Positions 9,822-18,904 of a stretch of 64,000 nucleotides of DNA are shown piece by piece. The notes under the pieces were generated by a model. It saw only the letters and a list, made by a program, of their open reading frames with translations, had not been told where the DNA came from and did not search any database. The stretch is from Oligoflexales bacterium (lineage in GTDB: Bacteria > Bdellovibrionota_B > Oligoflexia > Oligoflexales > RGVZ01), in NCBI GenBank assembly GCA_947445775.1, contig CANFEB010000004.1, forward strand, positions 1 through 64,000, given 5' to 3'. Within the stretch, counting starts at the first letter, position 1; the number at the start of each line of letters is the position of its first letter. The translations under genes and the position numbers were made by a program.

Positions 9822-10842
9822 GATTTTGACCACAGCCTCCGGCAGCTAAAAGCTCGAGAATTTGCACCGCATTCGTAGCCGCACCTTTTTTGAGATTATC
9901 AGCAATCACCCAGAATTGCAGCCAATCCGATTCGTCCGCATCAAGCGGGAGTCGCACGCGGGAAACCCAAACGGCCCTGTCCCCAGCAACCATCCGAGGC
10001 GTCGGCAATTCTGATGCATCCGTGGAATCAATAAAGTTGATTCCCTTGGCGCCCCTGAAAAGCTCCTTGGCTTGATCGAGTGTCACCTTGCGCGCAAGGC
10101 GAACGGAAACTGCCTCTCCGTGGCAATTAAAGGTCGGAGTGCGAACCGTGGTTGCGAGGATTTGCAGGTCCGGCAATTTGAGGATTCTGCGAGTTTCACG
10201 AATTATCTTTTCTTCCTCAAAGCAATGTCCCGCCAGATCAATCTTGTCGATCGCCGGCAGCAAATTGAAGGCGATGGGCTGACTATAAACCTGAGGCGGT
10301 GGTTCCTTGAACGAGAAGTGCCCTTGCACCTGAGCAGCAAGTTCAGAAATCCCCTTCTGACCTGTCCCCGAAACAGATTGATAGGAGGCCACAATAACTT
10401 GCTGGATGCCGAATGCATTCTTCAGTGCAGACAATGGCACAACCAACTGAATAGTCGAACAATTCGGATTGGCAATGATTCTCTTTGTGCCGACGCCAAA
10501 CTGCAGATCATCTGGATTCACTTCCGGCACCACCAGAGGAACCGTGGGATCCATCCGCCATGCGCTGCTGTTGTCAATGACCACTGACCCAGCGCTGCTA
10601 ATCTCGACGGCATGATTTCGCGAAAAATCACCGCCAGCGCTCATCAGAGTGAATTCACACCCCTTAAGCAATTCAATGGAAAAGGCGCGAACCTTCAGCG
10701 ACTTTCCCCGAAAATCGATAACGGCACCCTCGGATCGTGCGCTTGCCAGAGGGACCACCTCGATATCAAGGCCTGAATCCGCAAGGTCAGTGATCATTTC
10801 ACGACCAACGGCGCCCGTAACCCCAACCACTCCTACTTTCAA
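9802..10842 (-). CDS. asd: Aspartate-semialdehyde dehydrogenase
   Basis: This enzyme reduces aspartyl phosphate to aspartate semialdehyde for lysine, diaminopimelate, threonine and methionine synthesis. The NADP-binding GVTGAVGREM, the active-site cysteine in NPNCSTIQ and the HGEAVSVR segment with catalytic His are intact. Length 346 aa is normal. The start is TTG at 10842, preceded by GGGAGG at 7 nt. It overlaps the pssA stop as TTGA. Placement beside murG and uppS in one run links it to cell-wall precursor supply. Confidence 0.95.
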   Translation of the reverse strand: MKVGVVGVTGAVGREMITDLADSGLDIEVVPLASARSEGAVIDFRGKSLKVRAFSIELLKGCEFTLMSAGGDFSRNHAVEISSAGSVVIDNSSAWRMDPTVPLVVPEVNPDDLQFGVGTKRIIANPNCSTIQLVVPLSALKNAFGIQQVIVASYQSVSGTGQKGISELAAQVQGHFSFKEPPPQVYSQPIAFNLLPAIDKIDLAGHCFEEEKIIRETRRILKLPDLQILATTVRTPTFNCHGEAVSVRLARKVTLDQAKELFRGAKGINFIDSTDASELPTPRMVAGDRAVWVSRVRLPLDADESDWLQFWVIADNLKKGAATNAVQILELLAAGGCGQNHDEAND

Positions 10843-11711
10843 CGGCCACCCTCCCCGGAGGAACGGGTATTTTCGTCTTGCTCATCAAATGCATGACCAT
10901 CATCATCTTCATGAAAAATCTCGTCATCCTCAATCGGTTTGCGCCACCCGCCGATTCCTTCGATCGCGCCACTGAGGGCGTATACAAAGGCCAAAACGAA
11001 CACGACCAATTCAGTTTGATAGGCCAAAAACCCAATCAACCCCGTAACAACTACGAGCAAACGAAACGGCTTGACCCCCTTCACTTTGAGAGTCTTATGG
11101 GATCGGTAGGCAAAATTGCTGACCATTGCAACACCGAGAACTGGGGCCAAGAAAAGCATGAAAGCGTTGCGAATCCCCTGATCCCCAAGCACATCCAAAA
11201 TACTGGTAGGCAGCCACTCGTAACCACCGGTGGGAGAATCAATCGCGTCCATCAACAAAACCCAAGAAGCCACAGCAGCAGCGGCCATAGGAATTGGAAG
11301 CCCCGTAAAATCGCCTCCAGTCTTGCCAATAGAAGACTGCACGTTGAAGCGAGCCAATCGCAAAATTCCACAAGCCATGTAAATAAAACAAGCAGCCCAG
11401 CCAAGGCGGCCAACATCAAACAAACCAAACTGGTACATCATAAAGGCAGGCGCGACACCGAATGACACGGCGTCGCATAGCGAATCATATTGAACACCAA
11501 ATTCGCTAGTCCCCTTGGTCAATCGTGCGACCCGGCCATCGAGCATGTCGAAAAGCGCTGCAATAAAAATGGCCACAGCAGCCCAACCAAATTTTCCCTC
11601 AAGGGCGCGAATCATGCACAGGAAACCAAAAAACAAATTTCCCGACGTCAATAAATTGGGGAGCACGTAGACGGCCCCACCCAACATGGCCTTGCCTGTT
11701 TTGTTTTGCAT
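10839..11711 (-). CDS. pssA: CDP-diacylglycerol--serine O-phosphatidyltransferase PssA
   Basis: This integral membrane enzyme makes phosphatidylserine, the precursor of phosphatidylethanolamine. The CDP-alcohol phosphotransferase motif is visible from DMLDGRVARLT to YDSLCD, with its spaced Asp residues. Several hydrophobic segments follow. The last 30 or so residues form an acidic, polar tail (EDDEIFHEDDDG) that is longer than usual. ATG at 11711 has AAGGG at 7 nt. The stop overlaps the TTG start of asd. Its pathway partner CdsA is upstream in the same run. Confidence 0.93.
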   Translation of the reverse strand: MQNKTGKAMLGGAVYVLPNLLTSGNLFFGFLCMIRALEGKFGWAAVAIFIAALFDMLDGRVARLTKGTSEFGVQYDSLCDAVSFGVAPAFMMYQFGLFDVGRLGWAACFIYMACGILRLARFNVQSSIGKTGGDFTGLPIPMAAAAVASWVLLMDAIDSPTGGYEWLPTSILDVLGDQGIRNAFMLFLAPVLGVAMVSNFAYRSHKTLKVKGVKPFRLLVVVTGLIGFLAYQTELVVFVLAFVYALSGAIEGIGGWRKPIEDDEIFHEDDDGHAFDEQDENTRSSGEGGR

Positions 11712-11756
11712 GAAAAAACCCTTTCCTTTCCGCTATTGGAAAATCTTGAGTCCGCA

Positions 11757-12467
11757 TTAAAGGGCGCGAACATTTTTTTCTTCTACAGAACTGCGCCTCA
11801 AATAAATCGGGCGGAGTCCAGAACCACCATCAATAATTCGGCGAGACGCCGCCAATCGGCACATCTCCATGCAAGCCGCATCCGCGACATCCGACACCGA
11901 CTTCAGCTCATAATTTATACCAGCCAGATCAAAAGCCTGCGTAAGTGCAGGCCAGACGCCAGCGATAATGGTGACTGTTCCTGCTGACAATGAGGCCGGG
12001 GATACATGTGCAAAATCGTCCACTGTCATTGGCAGTGACTGCAAATCGTTCGGGGTGTTTGCAATAACAACGTACCCAGCGGTTCTCGTCGCTGGCAAAT
12101 AAACCGCAACCGGACAACCCCGACGTGCCGATTCAGACGATGCAAACAGTCCCAGAGATGAGCATCCTTCTGCCAACTCAAGCCTGTTAGCAAAAAGGCC
12201 GCGGGCAAAGGCAATACCAACTCGAATCCCAGTAAACGATCCCGGTCCACAGGAAACCAATGCACTCTGGATGGAATCCGCGCGGAATCCAGAGGCATTC
12301 AGACCATCCTTCAAAATTCCGGACAAACGCGCCGCCGAACCTTGTGCCTCATTCAGGCCACCCTGCCATAGGGGCACACCTGAATTTTTTGATTCAGGGT
12401 GGACCAACGCCAACCGCAATCCGCAGATTGAAGTGTCAAGGACCAACGTCAAATCCGCATCATTCAT
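11757..12467 (-). CDS. tsaB: tRNA threonylcarbamoyladenosine biosynthesis protein TsaB
   Basis: TsaB is the ASKHA-fold scaffold that partners TsaD in making t6A37 of ANN-decoding tRNAs. The N-terminal LVLDTS, the segment GPGSFTGIRVGIAFARGL and the 236-aa length are diagnostic. It overlaps the end of rseP by ATGA. The C-terminus carries the GLRPIYLR motif common in TsaB proteins. Neither tsaD nor tsaE is present in the window. Confidence 0.92.
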   Translation of the reverse strand: MNDADLTLVLDTSICGLRLALVHPESKNSGVPLWQGGLNEAQGSAARLSGILKDGLNASGFRADSIQSALVSCGPGSFTGIRVGIAFARGLFANRLELAEGCSSLGLFASSESARRGCPVAVYLPATRTAGYVVIANTPNDLQSLPMTVDDFAHVSPASLSAGTVTIIAGVWPALTQAFDLAGINYELKSVSDVADAACMEMCRLAASRRIIDGGSGLRPIYLRRSSVEEKNVRAL

Positions 12468-14206
12468 GGTTCACCAACAAGTCCACTCAGCATCAATTTC
12501 CAGAATCGACTGAGGTCGTTGTATGTCGCAAGCAGTACAAGGGCTACCACGCAGATAAACCCAAGTTTGTGAAACGCTTCCATCGCACGCTCACTGAGCG
12601 GCCGGCGCAGAATGCCCTCCACCGAAAAGAGCACCATCTGGCCCCCATCAAGAACCGGAATCGGAAACAGATTCACAAGACCAAGGTTAACGCTGATGAG
12701 AGCGAGAGACGTCAAAAAAGCCTGCCAGCCCATTTTGGCAGAATCACCAGCCACCTTGGCAATCATGATGGGACCACCCAAGGCTTTAATAGGAATTTCG
12801 CCCGAAACGAGATGGGCCAGAGCAGCGGTGATCACCATCATTTGGCGACCGCACTCCTCAAATCCATAAACCATTGAAGCAATCACGCCATCATATTTTT
12901 CTATGACAAAAACCGGCTCATCAGGCTGTCCGAGAAAAGATACGGGAAACGTATAAACAGTTACGCGCCCCTTGGCCTGTTGGGAATCGATGGCCTTCAA
13001 AGGCACGTCCAATTCAACTTCATTAAAATTCCTGACCACTGCGACCTTTACATTTGGCTTCTGATTTTCAATCACGAGGTCACGAAGCCCAAAAACACCA
13101 TCGAATGGCTTGCCATCGAAGCGAATCAAACGGTCACCCCGACGGAACAGCGCCACGTCATTGGAAACAGTCAGAGACTTCGCAGCAGCAACATCAGCAA
13201 CAACATCAGGCCATGCAACCAACTGGGCATCATCGATGCCGACAAATTCAGAAAATTGCCGGATCTTGGAAAATAGAACTGGGCTTGTTTCAGTAAGTTG
13301 ATGGAAATCGGGATCTACCCCGGGAACAGTCACCGATTTAGTCACGGCATCACGAACGAGTTCGATGTCTATACTCGTGCGGCAATGATCCGCCATCTCG
13401 TGTAACGCAATGGCAAAGGCCCCGAAGCCATTAATTTGTCGTACATGATCGCTGTCAGTGCATTTTAATGACTTGATCAAATCCCCGGTGCGTAAACCTG
13501 CCCGAAATGCCCATCCGTCTTTTTTGGAAACATGCACATAGGCCGGAATGACGCCAAGGGAAACCCCAGCACGCCCGATACGGACCTTGCGCCCCATAGC
13601 GTTTTCTACTTCAACGGCTGCCGGCTTCAGTTCAATATTAATCACCTGGCCTTGGCGATCCATGGTCCATTTCATCAAGCGATCCGCAGACCGACTGACG
13701 GCAGTTTCCAGTTCGCGCCAACGCCTCACCGGCATACCGTCGATTGCAGTGAGACGGTCCCCAGGATACACGCCCGCAAGTTCCGCCGGAGCACCCGGCA
13801 GCACATCACCAACCAAGGCGGGTGGATGCGGAATTCCAGCGGCGCCAAGAATGGCAAAGGCCAGCCCCGCGAGGAAAAAATTGGCGACAGGCCCGGCCGC
13901 TACCGTCGCCATCCGTCGCCAGTAATTAGCTCGAAAGAATTCTCGCCCCTTGACCCCGGCAGGAACCGGTTCACCGGGAGCGGCGCCATAAAATTTCACA
14001 TAGCCACCAAGGGGGACAGCGCTAAGGCGATATTCAGTTTCGCCACGCCTTAGACTGAACAGCTTTGCACCGAAACCAATCGAAAAGGTTTCAACGGCGA
14101 TGCCACAAGCGCGCCCAACAATAAAATGGCCAAATTCATGCACGAAAACAAGAGCACCAAGAAGTGCCACTACGGCCACCAATGGGTGGGACAGAAATGA
14201 TTCCAT
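12464..14206 (-). CDS. rseP: Site-2 intramembrane zinc protease RseP with three PDZ-like regions
   Basis: RseP cleaves membrane-bound anti-sigma factors and signal-peptide remnants within the inner membrane. The zinc motif HEFGH (His23, His27, Glu24) sits in the first membrane helix, and the third ligand is in PIPVLDGGQ (Asp520). Length 580 aa exceeds the usual 450. Three PDZ-like blocks can be traced, near residues 110-195, 205-290 and 335-410, where E. coli RseP has two. ATG at 14206 is preceded by GGAGGG and is preferred to GTG at 14218. It overlaps tsaB by 4 bases and follows cdsA after 30 bp; dxr, often between them, is absent. Confidence 0.93.
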   Translation of the reverse strand: MESFLSHPLVAVVALLGALVFVHEFGHFIVGRACGIAVETFSIGFGAKLFSLRRGETEYRLSAVPLGGYVKFYGAAPGEPVPAGVKGREFFRANYWRRMATVAAGPVANFFLAGLAFAILGAAGIPHPPALVGDVLPGAPAELAGVYPGDRLTAIDGMPVRRWRELETAVSRSADRLMKWTMDRQGQVINIELKPAAVEVENAMGRKVRIGRAGVSLGVIPAYVHVSKKDGWAFRAGLRTGDLIKSLKCTDSDHVRQINGFGAFAIALHEMADHCRTSIDIELVRDAVTKSVTVPGVDPDFHQLTETSPVLFSKIRQFSEFVGIDDAQLVAWPDVVADVAAAKSLTVSNDVALFRRGDRLIRFDGKPFDGVFGLRDLVIENQKPNVKVAVVRNFNEVELDVPLKAIDSQQAKGRVTVYTFPVSFLGQPDEPVFVIEKYDGVIASMVYGFEECGRQMMVITAALAHLVSGEIPIKALGGPIMIAKVAGDSAKMGWQAFLTSLALISVNLGLVNLFPIPVLDGGQMVLFSVEGILRRPLSERAMEAFHKLGFICVVALVLLATYNDLSRFWKLMLSGLVGEP

Positions 14207-14236
14207 GGGACCCTCCACTGTCGCGCGAAAAAAAAA

Positions 14237-15163
14237 TCAGCCGCTCAACGCCGGCAATTGCAAGTTTTGCAACAAAGCAAACAACAACCACAGTCCTGGT
14301 GCTGCAACCAGAAGACCATCCACCCGATCAAGAAAGCCGCCGTGACCCGGAAAAAGTGCGCCGGAATCCTTCACCCTGGCAAAACGCTTGATGACCGACT
14401 CTACAAGGTCTCCAAGTTGGCCAAGGCTACCACAAAGCGCACCGGCAACGATCGCCTGAAAAATGCCACCCAAAACCGGGCCAAGAAACATCTCGACAAG
14501 AATGGCAGCTAAAATGCTAGTTGCCATCCCGGCAATTGCGCCTTCCCAAGTCTTTTTTGGCGACTTCTGCGGCGCCAACTGATGCTTCCCGAAAAAGCGT
14601 CCGCCAAAATAAGCGCCTGTGTCACCGCCCCAGACGATGGCCAATAGTGTAAAAACTAAAACGGCATCGGACTTCAATTCATATAGATTCCAGATCAGGA
14701 ACCACGGCAATCCGGCATAGACGATCGTCACCAGGATGCCGGCCATCCGCGACACTTCTGCATCGACGCCTCTGGTCAAAAAAATACTGGACAGGATTGC
14801 CACGACCAGCGCCGAGATAACGACGCCAAGCACAAGTTGCGGATGAACCGCTGCCACGAGCACATAAAGCAGAAAAATCCCCAGTCCGCATAACAATGCG
14901 GCGCGCCTGTAGGATGATTTTGAAAAATCTTCAACTGGCTTACGGCCGCGGCCCTTCGATGATGTAGAGCCGGCAGGCTGGGTGACCGGATGCATTGCAA
15001 ACAGGCCATCAAATTCGGGTAAAATCATCAGAGCGGCTTCATGCACGGCTATGGCGCTGCAAAGTCCAAAAAACCAAAAAACAGCCTCGTGGGAGGCACG
15101 CGCCAAAAGAAAGATCAGGACCGGCAAACCAACAGCAGCGGTCAAAACGCGGAGAATTAACAT
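14237..15163 (-). CDS. cdsA: Phosphatidate cytidylyltransferase CdsA
   Basis: CdsA makes CDP-diacylglycerol, the activated lipid used by PssA in this same run. The protein is strongly hydrophobic with many membrane segments. The C-terminal signature is present: SVIKRFARVKDSGALFPGH followed by GGFLDRVD. Length 308 aa is slightly longer than average because of a polar loop around residues 60-85 (STSSKGRGRKPVED). ATG at 15163 overlaps the uppS stop by 7 bases. Confidence 0.94.
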   Translation of the reverse strand: MLILRVLTAAVGLPVLIFLLARASHEAVFWFFGLCSAIAVHEAALMILPEFDGLFAMHPVTQPAGSTSSKGRGRKPVEDFSKSSYRRAALLCGLGIFLLYVLVAAVHPQLVLGVVISALVVAILSSIFLTRGVDAEVSRMAGILVTIVYAGLPWFLIWNLYELKSDAVLVFTLLAIVWGGDTGAYFGGRFFGKHQLAPQKSPKKTWEGAIAGMATSILAAILVEMFLGPVLGGIFQAIVAGALCGSLGQLGDLVESVIKRFARVKDSGALFPGHGGFLDRVDGLLVAAPGLWLLFALLQNLQLPALSG

Positions 15164-15912
15164 TGTGACTGACCTGTCGCGATTTCCGGATCAACCAGAC
15201 CAAAACGCCGCTGGCGCAGGCCGAAGTCATTCACGGCAGCATTGAATTCAGCAGCACCGAAATCAGGCCACAGAACTTTAGTGAAATAAAGCTCGGCATA
15301 GGATGATTGCCAAAGCATAAAATTGGACAATCTTTGCTCACCGCTGGTCCTGATGACCAAATCGAGATCCGGCAAACCATCGGTCGCAAGGCGTGAGGCA
15401 AAGAATTTTTCGTCGACATGTTCCGGATCAATCAGGCCTTCCCGAATCATCCGGGCAATCCCGCGAACCGCGTCAGTAATTTCAGCGCGCGCGCCATAAC
15501 TGACCGCGAGATTCAGGACCATCCCCGTGCAACGGGAAAGGCGTTCGGAGGTTTCAATCAAAAGCGATCTGGTTCGCTCTGGCAACCGGTCCAGATTACC
15601 CATGAATCTCAATCGGACATTTTGCCGCAACAGTTCGTTGACTTCGTGACTGAGGTAGTAATCAAATAGCCCCATCAGGGCGCTTACTTCATCGACAGGA
15701 CGTCCCCAGTTTTCTTCGCTGAAAGCGAACAAACTCAGAACCTGCACCTGAGAAGATGCGGCAGCCCTGACCACCTCGCGCACACTATCAGCCCCACGTT
15801 TGTGCCCCCAAATACGAGGCATGAAGCGGGCGCGCGCCCAACGGCCATTGCCGTCCATGATGATCCCCACATGGCGGGGAATCACGGGATTTAATTCATA
15901 TGGTCCAGACAT
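15157..15912 (-). CDS. uppS: Undecaprenyl diphosphate synthase (isoprenyl transferase)
   Basis: UppS builds the C55 lipid carrier used by MurG and other wall enzymes. The catalytic motif IIMDGNGRWA, the FAFSEENW segment and DLVIRTSGEQRLSNFM are all present. The ATG at 15912 gives 251 aa, the normal family size, so I chose it. The frame continues upstream to a TTG at 16020 with an ATG at 15996, adding residues with no family counterpart, and none of these starts has a strong ribosome site. It begins the uppS-cdsA-rseP block. Confidence 0.93.
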   Translation of the reverse strand: MSGPYELNPVIPRHVGIIMDGNGRWARARFMPRIWGHKRGADSVREVVRAAASSQVQVLSLFAFSEENWGRPVDEVSALMGLFDYYLSHEVNELLRQNVRLRFMGNLDRLPERTRSLLIETSERLSRCTGMVLNLAVSYGARAEITDAVRGIARMIREGLIDPEHVDEKFFASRLATDGLPDLDLVIRTSGEQRLSNFMLWQSSYAELYFTKVLWPDFGAAEFNAAVNDFGLRQRRFGLVDPEIATGQSQC

Positions 15913-16098
15913 CAAGGAAGTCAAATACAGAGCCTTCTCAAAATCCCCAACCAACGCAGGCGGTTGCGGGCACTTTTCTGTTCTAACTTTAAGCATTGTG
16001 AGTAGCACAGGGCGCCACAAGCCGTCTATGCTCTTTGCGGGCAGGAAGAAACCATGTAACTACCAGAATTCGCAAGACTAACGGGGGAGCCACCGAAC

Positions 16099-16884
16099 AT
16101 GAAAAAAGACTGCGGACGCTTAATCATGGCCAGCCATTCTATCGGTGAATCCCAAGATATTCCGGCCAGAAGTCTAGATGCCTTGCGGACCTCGGACCTT
16201 TTGATTTTCGAAGAAGACCGCGGCGCCCGAAACGCACTCAAGGCTGCCGGCATTCATCGGGATTACCTGCGTTACAGCGAGCACGATGAAACGCAATCCC
16301 TTGAAACCCTTGCAGAAACCTTGCGGGCCGGAAAAACCGCGGTTTACATGAGCGACCAAGGGTGCCCAGGCCTTGCCGATCCAGGTCGGAATCTTGTCAG
16401 GGTTGCAGTGGCTGAAAAAGCAGAAATTCGGACCATTCCAGGGCCTAGTTCTTTAACGGCTGCCATCGCCGTTTGCCCCTTCGACCTTGGGGAATTTCAT
16501 TTCGGAGGGTTCCCGCCGCGTGATCAGGAGGCCCGAGAGAAAAAACTGGCTGGGTGGGCTAACGGCGGAGTCCCTGTGGTGATCATGGATACGCCGTACC
16601 GACTGGGAGCATTGCTCGACTCCTGCTGTAAGGTTTTTGGCGTCGATCACCAAGCAACGCTTGCGTTGGACCTTAGTGGCGAAGCTGAAACCATTCTGAA
16701 TGGTCCGCTTGGCAGACTGGTCGATGAAACCAAGACTCTCGGCAAACTGAACTTCGTTCTTATTGTGGACGCAATCAGGAGTAAGCGTTCAACTAATATT
16801 TCTCTTGGACCACCGTTTGATGCCCGCGTGAACGCCTCGCGCAAGCCTGCGATGCGTTCTCCACGAAAAAGTCGCCGCCGTTGA
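16099..16884 (+). CDS. Tetrapyrrole-methylase-fold SAM methyltransferase, RsmI-like
   Basis: RsmI 2'-O-methylates C1402 of 16S rRNA. This 261-aa protein matches the family in YMSDQGCPGLADPGRNLV and in IPGPSSLTAAIAVC, the SAM-binding elements. The usual N-terminal TPIGN-type motif is replaced by MASHSIGE, and the distal acceptor domain is short, so it belongs to an RsmI-related subgroup whose target is uncertain. GGGGGAG lies 10 nt before ATG 16099. The last 96 bases encode a basic tail (SRKPAMRSPRKSRRR) and overlap the convergent permease gene. Confidence 0.7.
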   Translation: MKKDCGRLIMASHSIGESQDIPARSLDALRTSDLLIFEEDRGARNALKAAGIHRDYLRYSEHDETQSLETLAETLRAGKTAVYMSDQGCPGLADPGRNLVRVAVAEKAEIRTIPGPSSLTAAIAVCPFDLGEFHFGGFPPRDQEAREKKLAGWANGGVPVVIMDTPYRLGALLDSCCKVFGVDHQATLALDLSGEAETILNGPLGRLVDETKTLGKLNFVLIVDAIRSKRSTNISLGPPFDARVNASRKPAMRSPRKSRRR

Positions 16885-17955
16885 GGCTTGACCTGCTCTC
16901 GAATAAATCGTGGACGAGAAATAATACGGCACCAGTTCCACCATCAATGCCTTGAATGTCGCCGCAACTGGTATCGCAAAAATAACACCCCAAATTCCGA
17001 AAACCTTGCCGAACGCCAGAACCGTTCCGATAACCACAGCCGGATGCAGCCCGGCCCGGCCGCCCACCAAACGCGGGGTCAAAAACATACCGTCCAAGGC
17101 TTGAATCCCAAATACGCCAACGCCAAGCCCGGCCAAGAGCGCGAAATTGCCACCGTGCATCAAAATGGAAATGGCACCCAGCGACAACGCAACGATTGCA
17201 TCCAGGTAGGGCACGAGCCGGCAAAGTCCGGCAGCAACTCCAAGAACGATTCCACCCTCAATACCGAGCGAGGCCATCAAGATCACATACAAGACACTAT
17301 CGACCGCGATCAGAATCAACTGTCCACGCAAGACGCCGCGAAGGGCTTCCGAAGTGGAGACAAGCATCCCGTTAAAAACTTCTGTTACGTCCTCGGGAAG
17401 CATTCTGATGAACAATTGATGCAAGCGATCGCGATCTGTCACCAAAAAAAAGGCGAAAAACGGAACCAGAGCCGCATCGACAAGGCCACTCAAAACTCGC
17501 GTGCTGGTCGCCCAGATGCCAAGCAAGCCAGTCTCGACTCTTCCCAGAATATTCGCAAATATTTGTGCCTTGCTTCCGGCAATTGTGGAAACCTCGCGCG
17601 AAGAAAACCCAAAAGATCGCAGGGATGCATTGATCTCGCTGGTCACGGAGGCGTACATCGTAGAAAAAATATCTGGAGCCCGAATCAGCATGTAGGAAAT
17701 CTGCTCGATTGCGGAAGGAATGAACCCACCGATCAATGCTAGAGCAAGTATTCCCGAAACTAACAAGCAAAGAAACGTCGCCAACGCACGGGGAACCCGC
17801 AACCTCTCAAGGTAATCGACCGCTGGAGAAATCAGCAGACCTAGCATCGATGCCACGGCAATCGGCACAACAAGAGGTCGAAAAAAATATAAGAATATTA
17901 CCCCGAAAAGAATCAAGGCAATGACCACGAGTCCAATTTTTTTACTTTTTGTCAT
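16789..17955 (-). CDS. AI-2E family (PerM/UPF0118) membrane transporter
   Basis: A polytopic inner-membrane protein of about 388 aa with the AI-2E transporter layout: two N-terminal helices, a soluble middle part, and a C-terminal multi-helix block with LDGMFLTPRLVGGRAGLHP. Members are proposed exporters or sodium/proton antiporters, and the substrate here is unknown. ATG at 17955 is preferred to TTG at 18003, which would lie inside prmC. The C-terminal 32 residues are encoded antisense to the end of the RsmI-like gene. Confidence 0.85.
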   Translation of the reverse strand: MTKSKKIGLVVIALILFGVIFLYFFRPLVVPIAVASMLGLLISPAVDYLERLRVPRALATFLCLLVSGILALALIGGFIPSAIEQISYMLIRAPDIFSTMYASVTSEINASLRSFGFSSREVSTIAGSKAQIFANILGRVETGLLGIWATSTRVLSGLVDAALVPFFAFFLVTDRDRLHQLFIRMLPEDVTEVFNGMLVSTSEALRGVLRGQLILIAVDSVLYVILMASLGIEGGIVLGVAAGLCRLVPYLDAIVALSLGAISILMHGGNFALLAGLGVGVFGIQALDGMFLTPRLVGGRAGLHPAVVIGTVLAFGKVFGIWGVIFAIPVAATFKALMVELVPYYFSSTIYSRAGQASTAATFSWRTHRRLARGVHAGIKRWSKRNIS

Positions 17956-17983
17956 AGAACTGGAACCACTAGGTTCGGGAACA

Positions 17984-18904
17984 TCAGCGTGGATTGACGG
18001 CAATCACATTTCGCGGATGTCGCGCATAATCCAATTCTACGCTAACCGCATCCCATCCGTGAGACTGGAGAAGTGCTTTGACGGATTCTCCCTGCTGAAA
18101 CCCAATTTCCAGGAAAATTTTGCCCAGCTCGGCGGTGGCGGGGCGGGCAAATTGTGCCAACTTCCGGTAAAAATGCAGGCCATCGGGATGGCCCCAGAGG
18201 GCCAAACGAGGCTCAAAATCTTTGACTCCAGAACTTAGTCCGGCAAACTCTTCGTCACCGATATAGGGCGGATTGGAAACAATAAAATTCCAGCCTGATC
18301 CCCCGGCTCCTTCACGATAGACCGCAGGATCAAGCATGTCTGTCCGGGCGAACCTGACGAGTGTTGCCACACCATGACGTTCGGCATTTTTGGACGCCAC
18401 CGCCAAGGCCTCTTCGCTGACATCCCACGCATCAACAGCAAGGCTTGCGCCAGTAAATCGATTTGCGAGTGACTCCAACCAAAAAGCGGCAATGGAAATT
18501 GCGATACAGCCGCTTCCAGTCCCTGCGTCCAGCACACGAATCTGGCGACTAGGGTCGACTTCCAGTTGCGCTGTTATAGCGGCAAGCACTCGTTCGACAA
18601 GGAGCTCGGTTTCCGGGCGCGGAATCAAAACTGCAGAAGACACGAAAAAATCCCGCCCGAAAAATCCCTTTTCACCTAAAATATAGGCCACGGGCTCGCC
18701 AGTGACGCGGCGCCGAATTAGATTACGATATCGTTCCCGCTCCGCTTCATCCAATGGACGATCGAAGTTGGTGTAAAGTTCTACCCGACGAAACCCAAGC
18801 ACCGAACAAAGTAAAATCTCGGCATCCACACGCGGGGATTCATATCCCTTTGTTTTCAGAAAATCAGCAGACCATTGCAGGGCACTCATCAAGGTCCAGT
18901 TCAT
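17984..18904 (-). CDS. prmC: Release factor glutamine methyltransferase PrmC
   Basis: PrmC methylates the GGQ glutamine of release factors. The catalytic NPPY motif (FIVSNPPYIGDEEF), the SAM loop VLDAGTGSGCIAISIA and the N-terminal domain with LIPRPETELLVE are present. Length 306 aa is a little above average. The start overlaps the prfA stop as ATGA, the classical prfA-prmC pairing, so enzyme and substrate are translated together. Confidence 0.95.
   Translation of the reverse strand: MNWTLMSALQWSADFLKTKGYESPRVDAEILLCSVLGFRRVELYTNFDRPLDEAERERYRNLIRRRVTGEPVAYILGEKGFFGRDFFVSSAVLIPRPETELLVERVLAAITAQLEVDPSRQIRVLDAGTGSGCIAISIAAFWLESLANRFTGASLAVDAWDVSEEALAVASKNAERHGVATLVRFARTDMLDPAVYREGAGGSGWNFIVSNPPYIGDEEFAGLSSGVKDFEPRLALWGHPDGLHFYRKLAQFARPATAELGKIFLEIGFQQGESVKALLQSHGWDAVSVELDYARHPRNVIAVNPR

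Noticed and set aside
16888..17742. A 284-codon frame on the plus strand opposite the AI-2E permease
   Set aside because: The minus-strand product is a clear membrane-protein family member; the antisense product is Gln/Asn/Arg-rich with no domain.
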